Below are positions 36,686 through 46,129 of a stretch of 64,000 nucleotides of DNA, piece after piece; position 1 is the stretch's first letter, and the number at the start of each line of letters is the position of its first letter. The notes below the pieces were generated by a model that worked only from the letters and a program-made list of their open reading frames with translations, was not told the origin of the DNA and searched no databases. The stretch lies in the NCBI GenBank assembly GCA_964007475.1, contig CAXFZM010000303.1, positions 217,501 through 281,500 of the forward strand, read 5' to 3'. This stretch comes from Hybos culiciformis (Eukaryota; Arthropoda; Insecta; Diptera; Hybotidae). A program made the translations under genes and the position numbers.

Positions 36686-37661
36686 AGTCAGAAAGTCATG
36701 TGTCAATTTTTATCTCACTCAATAATGTTCCTTTTTAAGATAAAATTTATATTGTACTTTATCTTCAGTTGAATACCCGCCTTAACCAAAAGATCTCCAA
36801 TAAAGTGTTTTTGATTAAAAAAAATAATTTTTAGAAATCTTTTAAATCTAGGGAATTCTAGGGAATTTTTTTTACAGATCTAGGGAATCTTTTCAAAGAC
36901 AAGTTGGCATTACTGGTTTAATCAGCCAAAACTTTTGCTTAATAATGTCGATCTCAAAGTTGCTCTTCATCTAGAAAAATTACCGTTTTATATCATGGAT
37001 AATGAAGTTGGAGAATCATTTGTTAAAATTTCAGAAGCTACTATGTACATTAATCACGTCACAATTAATCCAATAGTTTTATTAGCCCATCACAGAATTT
37101 TACAGAAAAAGAATGCTATTTACCCATACAAACGCGTCGAAGTTAAATCTTTTACATTGTATCCAGGAAATCACTCTTTATTATTGGATAATGTGGTAAT
37201 AGGACAGCTTCCAAATATTTTGGTGTTTGCTATGGTATCAAATGAAGCTTATAGCGGGTCACGCACGAAAAATCCATTCAACTTCCATCATTTTAATTTA
37301 CAAAGATTTAATTTATGTGTAAATGGGATTCAAGTACCTAGTCAACCTATTGAATTTAATTTCAACAAAGAAAAGGGTATAATCAGCACTAGAGCATACA
37401 ATACATTATTTAGAGGAACTGGAATTCACGAAAGAAATCTCGAAAGAATTGTTTGATAAAGGCTACTTTTTATTTGCATTTGATTTGACAGCAGATCTCT
37501 CTTATAATTCAATCTGTGGAAATTTACTCAATCAGGGAACAATAAGAATTGAAGGAAAATTTGGTGAGGCACTGCCAGAAGCTATAACTTGCCTTGTTTA
37601 TTGCGAATTCGATTCAGTCATTCAAATTGATAAAAACAGAAACGTTTTACAACAAATGTAA

Positions 37662-38042
37662 ATGGATTCATCACAACTAACATCGCTGTTGAAATGTAAT
37701 AAGTCAACAAACAAATATTTTATTGGGGTTTTTCCTTGTGATAAACTTCCTAAAAAAATTAAGAAAAAGCCAGCAATGTTAATTGCAAACACCGATCCAT
37801 CTAACAAAAGAGGCCAACATTGGGTAGCATTTTATTTTTCTAAAAATAATGAAGCGGAATATTTTGATTCATTTGGAATGTATCCTTCAAATCCATATTT
37901 TTTAAAATTACTGAGAGATAATTGTATAAGATTTGTAAGCAATAATAAAACTCTTCAAAATTTTTTATCAAACTTTTGTGGACAATATTGTTCTATTTTT
38001 TTATATTATAAGTCAAAGGGGAAATCTCTGAAATTTATTTAA
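37662..38042 (+). CDS. Polinton adenain-like cysteine protease
   Basis: 126-residue protease of the adenovirus (C5) type that would mature capsid proteins. Catalytic residues are visible: His in RGQHWVAFYF (about 37815), acidic residue in AEYFDSFG (about 37860), Gln and Cys in FCGQYCSIFL (about 37976-38005). The ATG directly follows the major capsid stop. The frame is intact, but the C terminus (KGKSLKFI) is shorter than in many relatives, and a short near-repeat (AATCTCTG.AATTTATTTAATC) follows the stop, so slight truncation is possible. Confidence 0.9.
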   Translation: MDSSQLTSLLKCNKSTNKYFIGVFPCDKLPKKIKKKPAMLIANTDPSNKRGQHWVAFYFSKNNEAEYFDSFGMYPSNPYFLKLLRDNCIRFVSNNKTLQNFLSNFCGQYCSIFLYYKSKGKSLKFI

Positions 38043-38202
38043 TCTCTGTAATTTATTTAATCGTAAAAAAATTGTAAATTTATTTAAAAAATTATTTTGT
38101 CTAAAGAGTAGGATTAAGAAAATTAAATGTAATCAAATCTGTAAAGTTTTGTTTAAATAAAAGAATATGATTTTAATATAATATTTAGTTTTTATTCATT
38201 TA

Positions 38203-38577
38203 TTATTGATTAACAAATTCTATAATTGCCATATCTTTTCGAGTATTATCTCGACCTTTGAAAACTAGGCTAACTTTTTCACTGTTGAGTTTTTCCAATT
38301 GTTTCTTGGTAGTTACACATTTCCCCAATCTTTCTGGTAAAAATTCTGCAAATCCTGCTTCACCATCTTGGAGGTTAGCTACCAATTGAGTACCATATCT
38401 CGTCACTTGATGTGTGAAATCATTAACAGTGTATGGATGATCCACAATCAAATCATCAATATTTTTATAAGATGTTTTTCCACTTGCAACTACTTTAATG
38501 TGTTCGAAGAAACTCTGTTAAAAAATAAAAAATTAGTTAAAATAATAAGTATCTTAAAATTTAAAACACTTACCATT
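38203..38577 (-). CDS. Polinton small OB-fold-like protein, ATG-only first exon
   Basis: A two-exon gene read from the minus strand. Exon 1 contributes only the ATG (38575-38577); an intron of 60 bp (38515-38574, gtaagtg to ttaacag) is followed by exon 2 (38203-38514), giving about 104 residues. The body (RYGTQLVANL...FLPERLGKC...SLVFKGRD) resembles a small beta-rich protein that recurs at the end of arthropod Polintons and looks like an OB-fold or ssDNA-binding protein; this is a guess from pattern, not proof. Expression looks plausible from a TATA box at 38642-38648. It converges on the protease gene. Confidence 0.65.
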
Positions 38578-38641
38578 TTGAATAAAATTGTTTGTAAGAA
38601 AGTTAAAATTATAATTATAATTAATATTGAAATCTAAATTC

Positions 38642-38648
38642 TTTTATA
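38642..38648 (-). promoter_or_regulatory. TATA box of the OB-fold-like gene
   Basis: TATAAAA on the minus strand 65 bp before the ATG; no other start lies between. Confidence 0.5.
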
Positions 38649-38699
38649 CCCAAATTATCACACACACACGATTGAATTAATTTTTTTTAACTCGGTTTT

Positions 38700-39473
38700 T
38701 GATATATCCTCAACACTTTAAATTCATTTGATCCAAATATTGTGTTTACCAAAGAAATAGAAAAAAACGAACAAATTAACTATTTGGACCTAACAATTAT
38801 TAAAAATAATAGCACATTAATAACTAATTGGTATACAAAACCCATTTCATCCCAGCGAATCATTAATTATCATTCGACGCACCCTAAAAAAATTTTCAGC
38901 TATAGCCATATAAGATTCCAAAAAGATAACATCAACAAATTAAAATCCATTCTATTAAAAAATAGCTTCCCCATAAAAATAATTAATAAAATTATCAACT
39001 CAACTTTCCATTTTACCTCTTCGCTTCATAACGTAAATAATAATATTGATAAACCCTATTGCTCCATTCCTTTTATACCTGAACTAACACAAACGCTCAC
39101 CAAACAACTAAATTATTTCATCCCAAATGTTAACATCACAACTAAACGCTTAGATCAACTAAATACCATTTTCTTCAAAAAATTAAAAGATCCTATTCCT
39201 AACACTGAAAAATCAGGCCTCGTATATAAAATTCCCTGTAATGATTGTGACAAACACTATATTGGAGAAACTAACCAAAAAATAAAAAATAGAATTTCTC
39301 AACACAAAAATTCGGTATCTATAACCAACATTCAAGATCCAAAGACAGCATTGGCACAACACGTAGCATTAAATTCCCCTACTTTTAATTTTGGCAATGT
39401 TCAAATTCTTGAACAGAATAATAACAAACACAAATTGAAAATATGTGAAATTAACCACATTATAAAAAATTAA
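38700..39473 (+). pseudogene. Penelope-like element fragment with GIY-YIG endonuclease
   Basis: 5'-truncated Penelope-like ORF, open from about 38700 to the TAA at 39471-39473. It covers the end of the reverse transcriptase (INYLDLTI; NWYTKPISS), a linker, and the GIY-YIG endonuclease with its diagnostic zinc-type Cys pair (VYKIPCNDCDKHYIGET at about 39222-39272; then NRISQHK). Only the RT palm with the catalytic Asp residues is missing. It abuts the Polinton promoter region, so its insertion or a deletion removed the Polinton right end. Confidence 0.88.
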
Positions 39474-40394
39474 GACCAAACTTGCAATTATACGTCTGAC
39501 TTAAAAAACTTTTCCACTTCTTATATCAATCTACTTCGACCTTCTTAGTAAAATAAACTCAAAGACATTTTTTAGCATATTTAATAATATACCTATATTT
39601 CCAACATAATAACTTTTTATATTTTTAAATCTTTTAAATTTTTCAAATTTTTAAAATTTTTCAAATTTTCACTTTCCTATCTAAAAAATAGATAAACTTT
39701 GAAAATATGTTCGTAGTTTCCTTACATTATAATTTTTGAACTTTGACATTTTTTATGTATTGTTAATTTAAACTTGGTAGACGCATCACCAACACTAAGA
39801 TAATCAGCCGTGTAGTTGAAAAGTAAACAAAAGTTTTCGTAGGGATAATAAATAAAAAATTCCCACTAGTTTTCAAATTTTTGTTCGCTTTGTTGGTCGG
39901 CAGTAATTTTTTTGCCATTTTTAGTTATGTTTTAAACATTAAAAATAAATTTAAATTCAATAATAATGAAGATAAATTAATAAAAAATAAGTTTTTTATT
40001 AGTTTGTAAAAAAAAAAATTAATTTTAAATGTCCAATCCTTCCTAGGACAATTTTTTTCTTAACTACAGATTACAGGTGGATTTTTACTTGTTGTTTTTT
40101 ACAAAAATGGAATGAAAATATTTAATTTTAATTTACCTATTTTCATAAATAAATTAAAAATGATTTTAAAAAAATGATTGAAATTTTGAAATTAAAAAAT
40201 TATCAAAAAAAAAATTATTGTGCTATAATCAAAACATTTTTTTTAAGTGGAGTATTTTTTTTAATGAAAATAATTTTCAATGGAAATTTTTAATAAAAAT
40301 ATATTCATGAAGTGAAGTAAAATTTAAAATTATTTTCAATAAATAAATAAAAAATATAATTTCAAATACAAAATATAAAAAAAAAACTTTTTTT
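39474..40394. other. AT-rich spacer with a short dispersed repeat
   Basis: No gene. 39806-39861 is a reverse-complement match to 61594-61649 (contains GTAGGGATAA and AGTAAACAAAA), so it is a piece of the repeat family that dominates the right end of the window. Confidence 0.6.
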
Positions 40395-41395
40395 TGTACA
40401 GATAGAAGGTAGGAAGATACCTACATAAGTAGGTGGGTCCCCAGGTAGAAAAACAGCCACGTAAATGCACAAGTTCGATTTGTCCGAAACTTGGTGAGAT
40501 AGTAGGGGCGGTCCTCAAATCCTCAAATCCTTACATCCCAGAAGGTTTCTACCGGTAAACTCTCGTTTCAGGGATATGCAGCCCCATAGTTTTCATATGT
40601 TAGGTAGGTATACCTAGGTACTTGCTTTGTAGTAACCAAACCCTTTTTTTTTTTTTTTTTTTTCGTAATATGAGTTTTTTTTAAATAAAAAGTTGTCTTT
40701 TGGAATGGAAGACGGCAGCCGCCTCCTCCAATCCCCTTAATTTTTTTTGTTTCCTGATTTGCTTTCATTATTAGGTATTTTTAATGTACCTGATCTGATA
40801 AGTATACATATACCTGATATATGAACTCTTTGGGGGGTCATATCTCTGAAATAAGAACTTATCGGTAAAAAACGTATTGGATTTGAGGGTTTGGGTACCA
40901 CCGCTACTCCCCCAACAAGTTTCAGCAAAATTGGGATTGTACACGTTAGCTGAACTTTGTCCAAAACATCTAATAAGAGCTAGGTACGATAGCTAGATAG
41001 TTTTATTTAGTTTATGTAAATTTTAATTAATATTTGAATTTTTTTAAATTAATTTAAAATTAAAGATAAATTTGGTATAATAGGTACCTAGAGCCTAGAA
41101 ATTATGAGAAAAAAAAGTTTAATTTACTTTACCAGCAAGGAAAAAAATTTATGGATTAAATTTGCTCGATTTTTGTAATTTTTTATTTTAAACAAATACG
41201 GTTTTTTTTCTTAAAAATTAATATAAATCATATAATAAATTGCATTCAATAATTAAATTATATTTTTATTTTTTTTTAATCTTATTTTACAGATTAATCT
41301 TTAAGTTTTGTATAGGAAATCTCATAGGGTTTCATACATTTGTTATGATTTTTATGCCTACGAGATGCTGTCTATGTATTGTTTTTTTTTTTAAT
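40395..41395 (+). repeat. dispersed repeat, copy A
   Basis: About 1 kb that matches, in reverse complement, 59330-60030 (copy B). Shared landmarks: GTAGGAAG/CCTTCTACC near 40405, GGCAGCCGCCTC near 40714, GGTACCTAGAGCCTAGAAAT near 41083, and AGATGCTGTCTATGTATTG near 41361. Copy A has about 180 bp (around 40810-41000) that copy B lacks. No protein coding is recognised, so the class is unknown. Confidence 0.8.
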
Positions 41396-42562
41396 AGGGG
41401 GCTTTTAATTTATGTTGGTATTGGTAGACGTGGAACTTTAATTGTTCATATGTGTGAGTTTTTTGACATTTATCAATTCCCTCCAATTTTTATTTCTCAA
41501 TTTAGAAAAACTTAAATTAATAATTGGGATCAAGTTTTAAAATATAAGAATAATTATTTTTTTAAATAAATTAAATAAAATTTTTGTGTGATAAATAGCT
41601 GTATATAAAAATAACAAAATATAAAATAAATGACCGACAAATTTGGCTCAAATGAAATTTTTTGCGATTATTTGATTTTTTTAATTTTTTTAATTTTTGA
41701 AAAAATATAATTTTATCATAAGGAATACGAGATTTGGGTAAGACATCTCTTAATATTTCTGTTAATTAAAACATTTCGATCAATACTTAATATTATCATA
41801 ATTCTCATATTTATTTGCCTTGTGCACTTTTTGTGCGTATGTTTTTATACTTATGCTTTATGCTTATTTGTTTTTTCATTTTATAGTTTATACATTTTTT
41901 TGCTTTAGCTTTTTTATGCTTATGCTTTATGCTTATTTGTTTATTCATCTTATAGTTTATATATTTTTTTTTGCTTATCAGCTTGTAGGTATTTTGTAAT
42001 TTTTATTATATATATTGCTTTAAAAAATATTTTTTATGTATTTATGCTTATGCATGGTAGTGTTAAATTTTTTAATGGTAGCTTAATTGATTTTGTTTTT
42101 GATAATTTTAGCATAATTTGACACATTGTAAACTCCTGATAATGACTTGGAATAAGTCGAAATATTGAGTTGTAGATCGTAATAAAAAACATTATCAACA
42201 ATATATCGTCTGCTCAGAAATGAAACAACGTATAATGAAAAGTATAGTTTCGAGCAATTTGAGTTTATAGATTTGAATATTAAAAAAAACGTATGGAAAA
42301 ATATCAAGTAACGTAAAATTTTCATCTAAAAAACACATTTAAATCAAGATTAAGAATATTACAAAGTAGTTGTACTTATAAAATCGAGTACGAGGAATCG
42401 AATGGTGCTATTATCTAATAACGACATATAAATATCATACGTTATTTCATTTCTGAGCAGTTTATAAAAAAGTAACATCAATGTCTTATTATTAACATCT
42501 AAAGCCAACACAACATAGATATTTACGCTCAGCAATACAAAAAACTAATATAGTGAAATAAT
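41396..42562. other. AT-rich spacer
   Basis: Very AT-rich, with repeated TATGCTTATTTGTTT-type blocks near 41840-41960. No gene seen. Confidence 0.5.
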
Positions 42563-43209
42563 TTAATTCTTCACAAACTGCCGGTTTTTGACTCTTCCAG
42601 CTGCAACTTTACTTACCTAAAAGAAAAATGTGTATGTATTAGATAACTTTACATAGTTTTCAACTTAATAAATAAATAATAACTTACTTCATTAAATAAA
42701 TTTTTCAATATTGAAGCTAATCGACCTTGTTGGTCGTCTAATGTAATCGTTGGAATGAAAGATACTTGTGGTCTAAGAGCGTGAGTTGCATCACCATGTA
42801 ACTTTAATAATTCTGCTCCGTGTGAGCTATTTGCACATTTTTGTATTAATTCAGCATTTTCAACTTTATGTTCCCGACAACACTGAAATTAAATTTCTTT
42901 ATGAAAATATATATTATGTGTGTAAATTATCGAACACTTTTTTTCATTCAATATTAGTATTATTAATTTATTTTTATAGAATAAAGAAACAAAAGAGAGT
43001 TGTATGTGGTATGCATGTATAACAAAAATTACTCTTTGCATTGCTTCCTTTGGAAGATGATTATCACGAATCATACAAGATACAACATCTAAACGTATTT
43101 TGGGATCCTCAATAGCCTCTAAAGCACATGCATGATAAATATTTCCTTGGCATTCGAGTTCACCATGTTGACAATCGAAAGCGTATGATCCATCTTTATT
43201 TTGTTTTGT
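42563..43209 (-). CDS. GILT-like thiol reductase, three 3' exons (partial)
   Basis: Host gene on the minus strand; gamma-interferon-inducible lysosomal thiol reductase family (lysosomal disulfide reduction). Exon 43033-43209 (59 codons) carries the exact family signature CQHGELECQGNIYHAC (CQHGX2ECX2NX4C). Exon 42688-42882 (65 codons; CCREHKVENAELIQKC and VSFIPTITLD) and exon 42563-42616 (17 codons plus TAA) complete the C terminus. All junctions have gt...ag sites (acceptors ttttttttcag, atttaatttcag, tttcttttag) and all exons are phase 0, so the frame is intact. The N-terminal exons with signal peptide and CXXC active site were not found to the right, where the intron holds a hAT MITE; they may lie farther away or be lost. 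Confidence 0.85.
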
Positions 43210-45018
43210 CTGAAAAAAATTTTATAAAAGAAAAAAGCATTACTTTTTGTTTTTTTTGTTAGTCAACAGAAAAAACAACAAAAAAAAAAGAAATTTGTGA
43301 TGAAAAAGGTATGATGAAGTAAATAATTCAATCAATTTGAAATGATATTAATATTTTTTAATTCTCTTGCTGTTCTTGCTGAAGATTTGGTCGTCTATCT
43401 TTAAACTTGCGAGTCATCAAATTGTCTGTTTATTGTTATTAGTTTTCACCACACAATTTCCCTCGAGTTGAAGTTAAAAATTTTGTTATAATAGTAAATT
43501 AAAATCAAGTCAGTGGTGGCCAAACTTTTCAATGATTGTGCCAAAGTAGTAAATTCTAAAAATTAAGTGTGCCATACTAAAACTTTTTACATAGATTCGT
43601 TACATTTCACTTTTTTAATATTTCTGATTAGAATTTTAAATATATAGTAGTTCATATAATTTTTATTTCTTTGGTTCAATTAGGGTTGCCAGATGAAATC
43701 TTAAAGATTACCGGACAAAATTTTGAAAAAATAAAAAAAATTCTAGCCTATTGCATTAAAAACATTTAAATTTCAATATTTTCAAATTTCTTATAGAGTA
43801 CGATTCAAATCACTTGACCAATGAGCTTTTAAGAGAGGGTAAAATTTGAATAAAATTATTATAAAAAATTGCATGATCTTTTTTCTTAAATAATTTTCCC
43901 TAAATTTTGTATGGAATTTTGTAATGGAACAGGAAAGCTTTGAATAACGGATTGGTCAAGTAATTTGAATCGTACTCTACCATTTTGACCGTTTACTCAA
44001 AACACTTGAGCGACAAAAAAATTCCTGAAATTTGAAAAAGGCAGAAATATAAAAAACACTAATCAACTAAATTTTTCGCAAAATAATAAGCATCGGGTGG
44101 ACTACCGGACAAATGTATGTTCGGTCCTTCACATTTTTTCCCACCGGACAAGTAGTTGAATTAACGAACTATCCGGTTCAATACCGGACACCTGGGAACC
44201 CTAGGTTCAATATTTTTATGATTTATTTCCAAAGACGAGTTTGTTACTTTCCGTCAACACAGTGGCAACAAAAGTTGAAGTGCTAAGATTATCTACGTTC
44301 AATTACCTTTCAAATAGAATCACTCGAACATTTTTGAGACGCTTCAAAAAAGAATTAAGACAATAGATTTTGAAAAATATTTTTTTTTTTTTCAAAACTT
44401 CATATGAAATTTTTTTATGAATGATTTTATTTTAATTTAAGTTTAAGATGTTTTGCATCTGGACACACTGCGTAGTGTTGAATTTTTAATTTTGTTTCAA
44501 ATTTTTTGCGTGTGTAGGTATTTTTTTGCATAGAGTTGAACTATTAATTATTTCATTTAAATTTCAAAACTCGTCCAATTCGGTTCACTTTTTAAAAAAG
44601 AAATTAAAAAAAAGTTAAAAATTCCAGTTTTCTTTAAAATTTACATTGTGTATTTATAGGTAAGTCTATTTTTTTTTTATAAGAATTTTTAAATTTCCAG
44701 GAAAAATGCGGTTGGAGAAACAGTTTTTGGTTTAAAAGTTCAGTGTAGTGTCCAAATTTGGAGCCGTCCTCTATTGAAGTTAATTTCCGAAATAAAACAA
44801 TATACTTACCTACAAAATTTTTCGAAAGGTAGATTTGAACGTTTGATCTTTTTTTTGTTGGATCAAAAAAAAATTGTTGTTAAACTAGGACAAAGCTATC
44901 TAAACTTTATTACCTTCTTTCTTCCACTACGAGCAAGCTGAACTAGAAAACCGACGAAAGAATTACTGAGTTAGGAAACTAATTAACTCTTGCCAAAATA
45001 AATATAAAAATTTTCTTT
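43210..45018. other. intron or intergenic DNA with MITEs
   Basis: No upstream GILT exon found. A 20-codon minus-strand frame at about 43360-43425 is too short to judge. A sequence CAGTGGTGGCCAAACTTTT at about 43512 looks like a hAT end but no partner is visible. The 523-bp MITE at 43681-44203 sits here. Confidence 0.5.
43681..44203. mobile_element. 523-bp hAT MITE
   Basis: The ends TAGGGTTGCCAG and (complement) TAGGGTTCCCAG are inverted repeats with a perfect 8-bp duplication GGTTCAAT (43673-43680 and 44204-44211). The interior has several CCGGACA motifs and no reading frame. Confidence 0.9.
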
Positions 45019-45030
45019 TCTTTATTTCAG

Positions 45031-45434
45031 ATGGCTACAATAAAGAGAAAAAAGACTCCTTGAGCAAGACCGGGCAGAGAGGGCAACAGCAATAGAAGAG
45101 GAGCTAGCCTTAAGGGAAGTGGAGATGAAGATTAAAGAAGAAGAAGTAGAAGCAGCAGCAGCAGAATTAAAATCGAAAGAGGCGGAACTGAAGTTGCTTG
45201 AGGATGACCTCAAGAAAACGGAGAAAAAGGTTTCTCTTGAGGAGAGCCTCAAGCAGCTGCAGAAACAGATCGCAGACAAAGACTGCAGCAACAACGTCAG
45301 CAAAATCGGTCGATACAACAGACCTATTATTATTATGGCGCGGACGTGGCCGCGGACGTGGCTATCGCGGACGCGGCTATCGAGGACGTGGATATAATGG
45401 GCGTGGCTACCTCGTACGTCCATATTATTATTAA
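45031..45434 (+). pseudogene. coiled-coil plus RGY-repeat ORF, frameshifted
   Basis: A plausible exon follows a ttatttcag acceptor. One frame encodes a strongly charged coiled coil (about 45055-45320; heptad-like EVEMKIKEEEVEAAAAELKS), and a second frame, entered near 45320, encodes repeated RGRGY units (about 45335-45400) ending LVRPYYY and TAA at 45432-45434. RGG/RGY boxes usually bind RNA. The early ATG at 45030 runs into a stop within 11 codons. I do not recognise the gene; it may be a cellular gene fragment or a retroelement ORF. Confidence 0.4.
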
Positions 45435-46129
45435 ATAAGTTTTTGGTTATTTTTCACAAAAGATAAAAATAATTAAATAGAATAATATAATAATATAACT
45501 CACCTGTATGTTCCTATAATAATAAATACATATTTTTTTTTCAGGCCCCTGTTCCGGAGCATTTGGACTTTAATTAAAATAAAAAATTTATAAGTTAAAG
45601 AAAATTTAATAAATTAAAAAAATTATTTAATTAAGTGGTTTGAAATTTCTTATTTTTTTTTGAAGATTTTTTTTAATCATTGTATCGAACAAATTTTTTG
45701 TTTTTTGATTGTTGAATATGTAATTAAAAGTTGGAATCATGGTCACCATTGGTTGGTCCAATCGCAAAAATTATGAAAAACGCAGTTTTCGAGATATTTG
45801 CAAAAAAACTTATTTTTTTTAAAAGGATAAATATACTTACCGTACATAGAATACTTACCGTACATAGTAGGGTAAAGTACCCAATTTTCAGCCACCTATC
45901 TCATTTTTATTTTTTAACGAACAAAAAATATAGAATAATAGTGTTAGAGGCCAAAGGCAAAATTTTTTATTCTAAAAATTTTTTAAACATTTTTTATATA
46001 TAATTTTATTCATGTACATTTTTGGAACCTTTAGTGGCAAAATAGTAATTTTTTACAGATAAGTTTTTGCTTAACTGCATTTTTCCAATTCATAATTATT
46101 TCTTATAAAAACAGTACAAAATCCAGAGT
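45435..46129. other. AT-rich spacer
   Basis: No supported gene. A tttttttttcag acceptor at about 45543 followed by 11 codons and a stop could be a small terminal exon related to the upstream ORF, but it is too short to call. Confidence 0.4.

Larger units (their letters stand above)
28094..36782. mobile_element. PIF/Harbinger-like MITE inside the hAT element
   Basis: The ends AGGCCGGTATTCAACTGGAG and (complement) AGGCGGGTATTCAACTGAAG match as inverted repeats (24 of 27 bases over the longer span). They are flanked by TAA at 28091-28093 and 36783-36785, the 3-bp TWA duplication usual for PIF/Harbinger. The original length was about 1.15 kb after removing BEL2; it also contains a hAT MITE (36086-36685). 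There is no transposase. The superfamily is inferred from the 3-bp duplication. Confidence 0.75.
27400..36915. mobile_element. hAT element in the capsid gene, carrying nested elements
   Basis: The ends CAATGATGCCAACTT and (complement) CAGTAATGCCAACTT are imperfect 15-bp inverted repeats flanked by the 8-bp duplication GTTTAATC at 27392-27399 and 36916-36923, diagnostic of hAT. Subterminal TCTAGGGAATT-type repeats occur at both ends. Without the nested material the element is only about 0.82 kb and has no transposase. Confidence 0.93.
26868..37661 (+). pseudogene. Polinton major capsid protein, split by a 9.5-kb nested insertion
   Basis: Double jelly-roll-type major capsid protein, about 423 codons once the insertion and one target-site copy are discounted. 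Exposed parts: 26868-27399 (EFISLGNGETYRDLSSIYL; LLHSLFRNCIVYLNN; YRSYIEKLLNYG) and 36924-37661 (KVALHLEKLPFYIM; YPYKRVEVKSFTLYPG; KGYFLFAFDLTADLS). The insertion falls inside a codon, and the frame of 26868 joins the frame of 36935 exactly after removal. Other lesions: an in-frame TAA at 27057-27059 and a one-base frameshift at about 37432. Its stop codon is immediately followed by the protease ATG (TAAATG). Confidence 0.92.
16400..38660 (+). mobile_element. Polinton (Maverick) DNA transposon, decayed
   Basis: A nearly complete Polinton gene set in one block: family B protein-primed DNA polymerase, retroviral-type integrase, A32-like packaging ATPase, small conserved structural-type proteins, penton-like minor capsid, double-jelly-roll-type major capsid and adenain-like cysteine protease. 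Removing the nested insertions (16949-18951 and 27400-36923) leaves about 10.7 kb of Polinton sequence. Outer boundaries are approximate: I took the first TATA box on the left and the last promoter on the right. No terminal inverted repeats or 6-bp target duplication could be found. Every large gene has at least one lesion. Confidence 0.92.

Noticed and set aside
43360..43425. Short minus-strand frame as an upstream GILT exon
   Set aside because: It ends in a stop, has no CXXC motif and no donor that would join the GILT exon in frame.
43512..43530. hAT-like end CAGTGGTGGCCAAACTTTT
   Set aside because: No matching inverted end or target duplication was found in the surrounding sequence.
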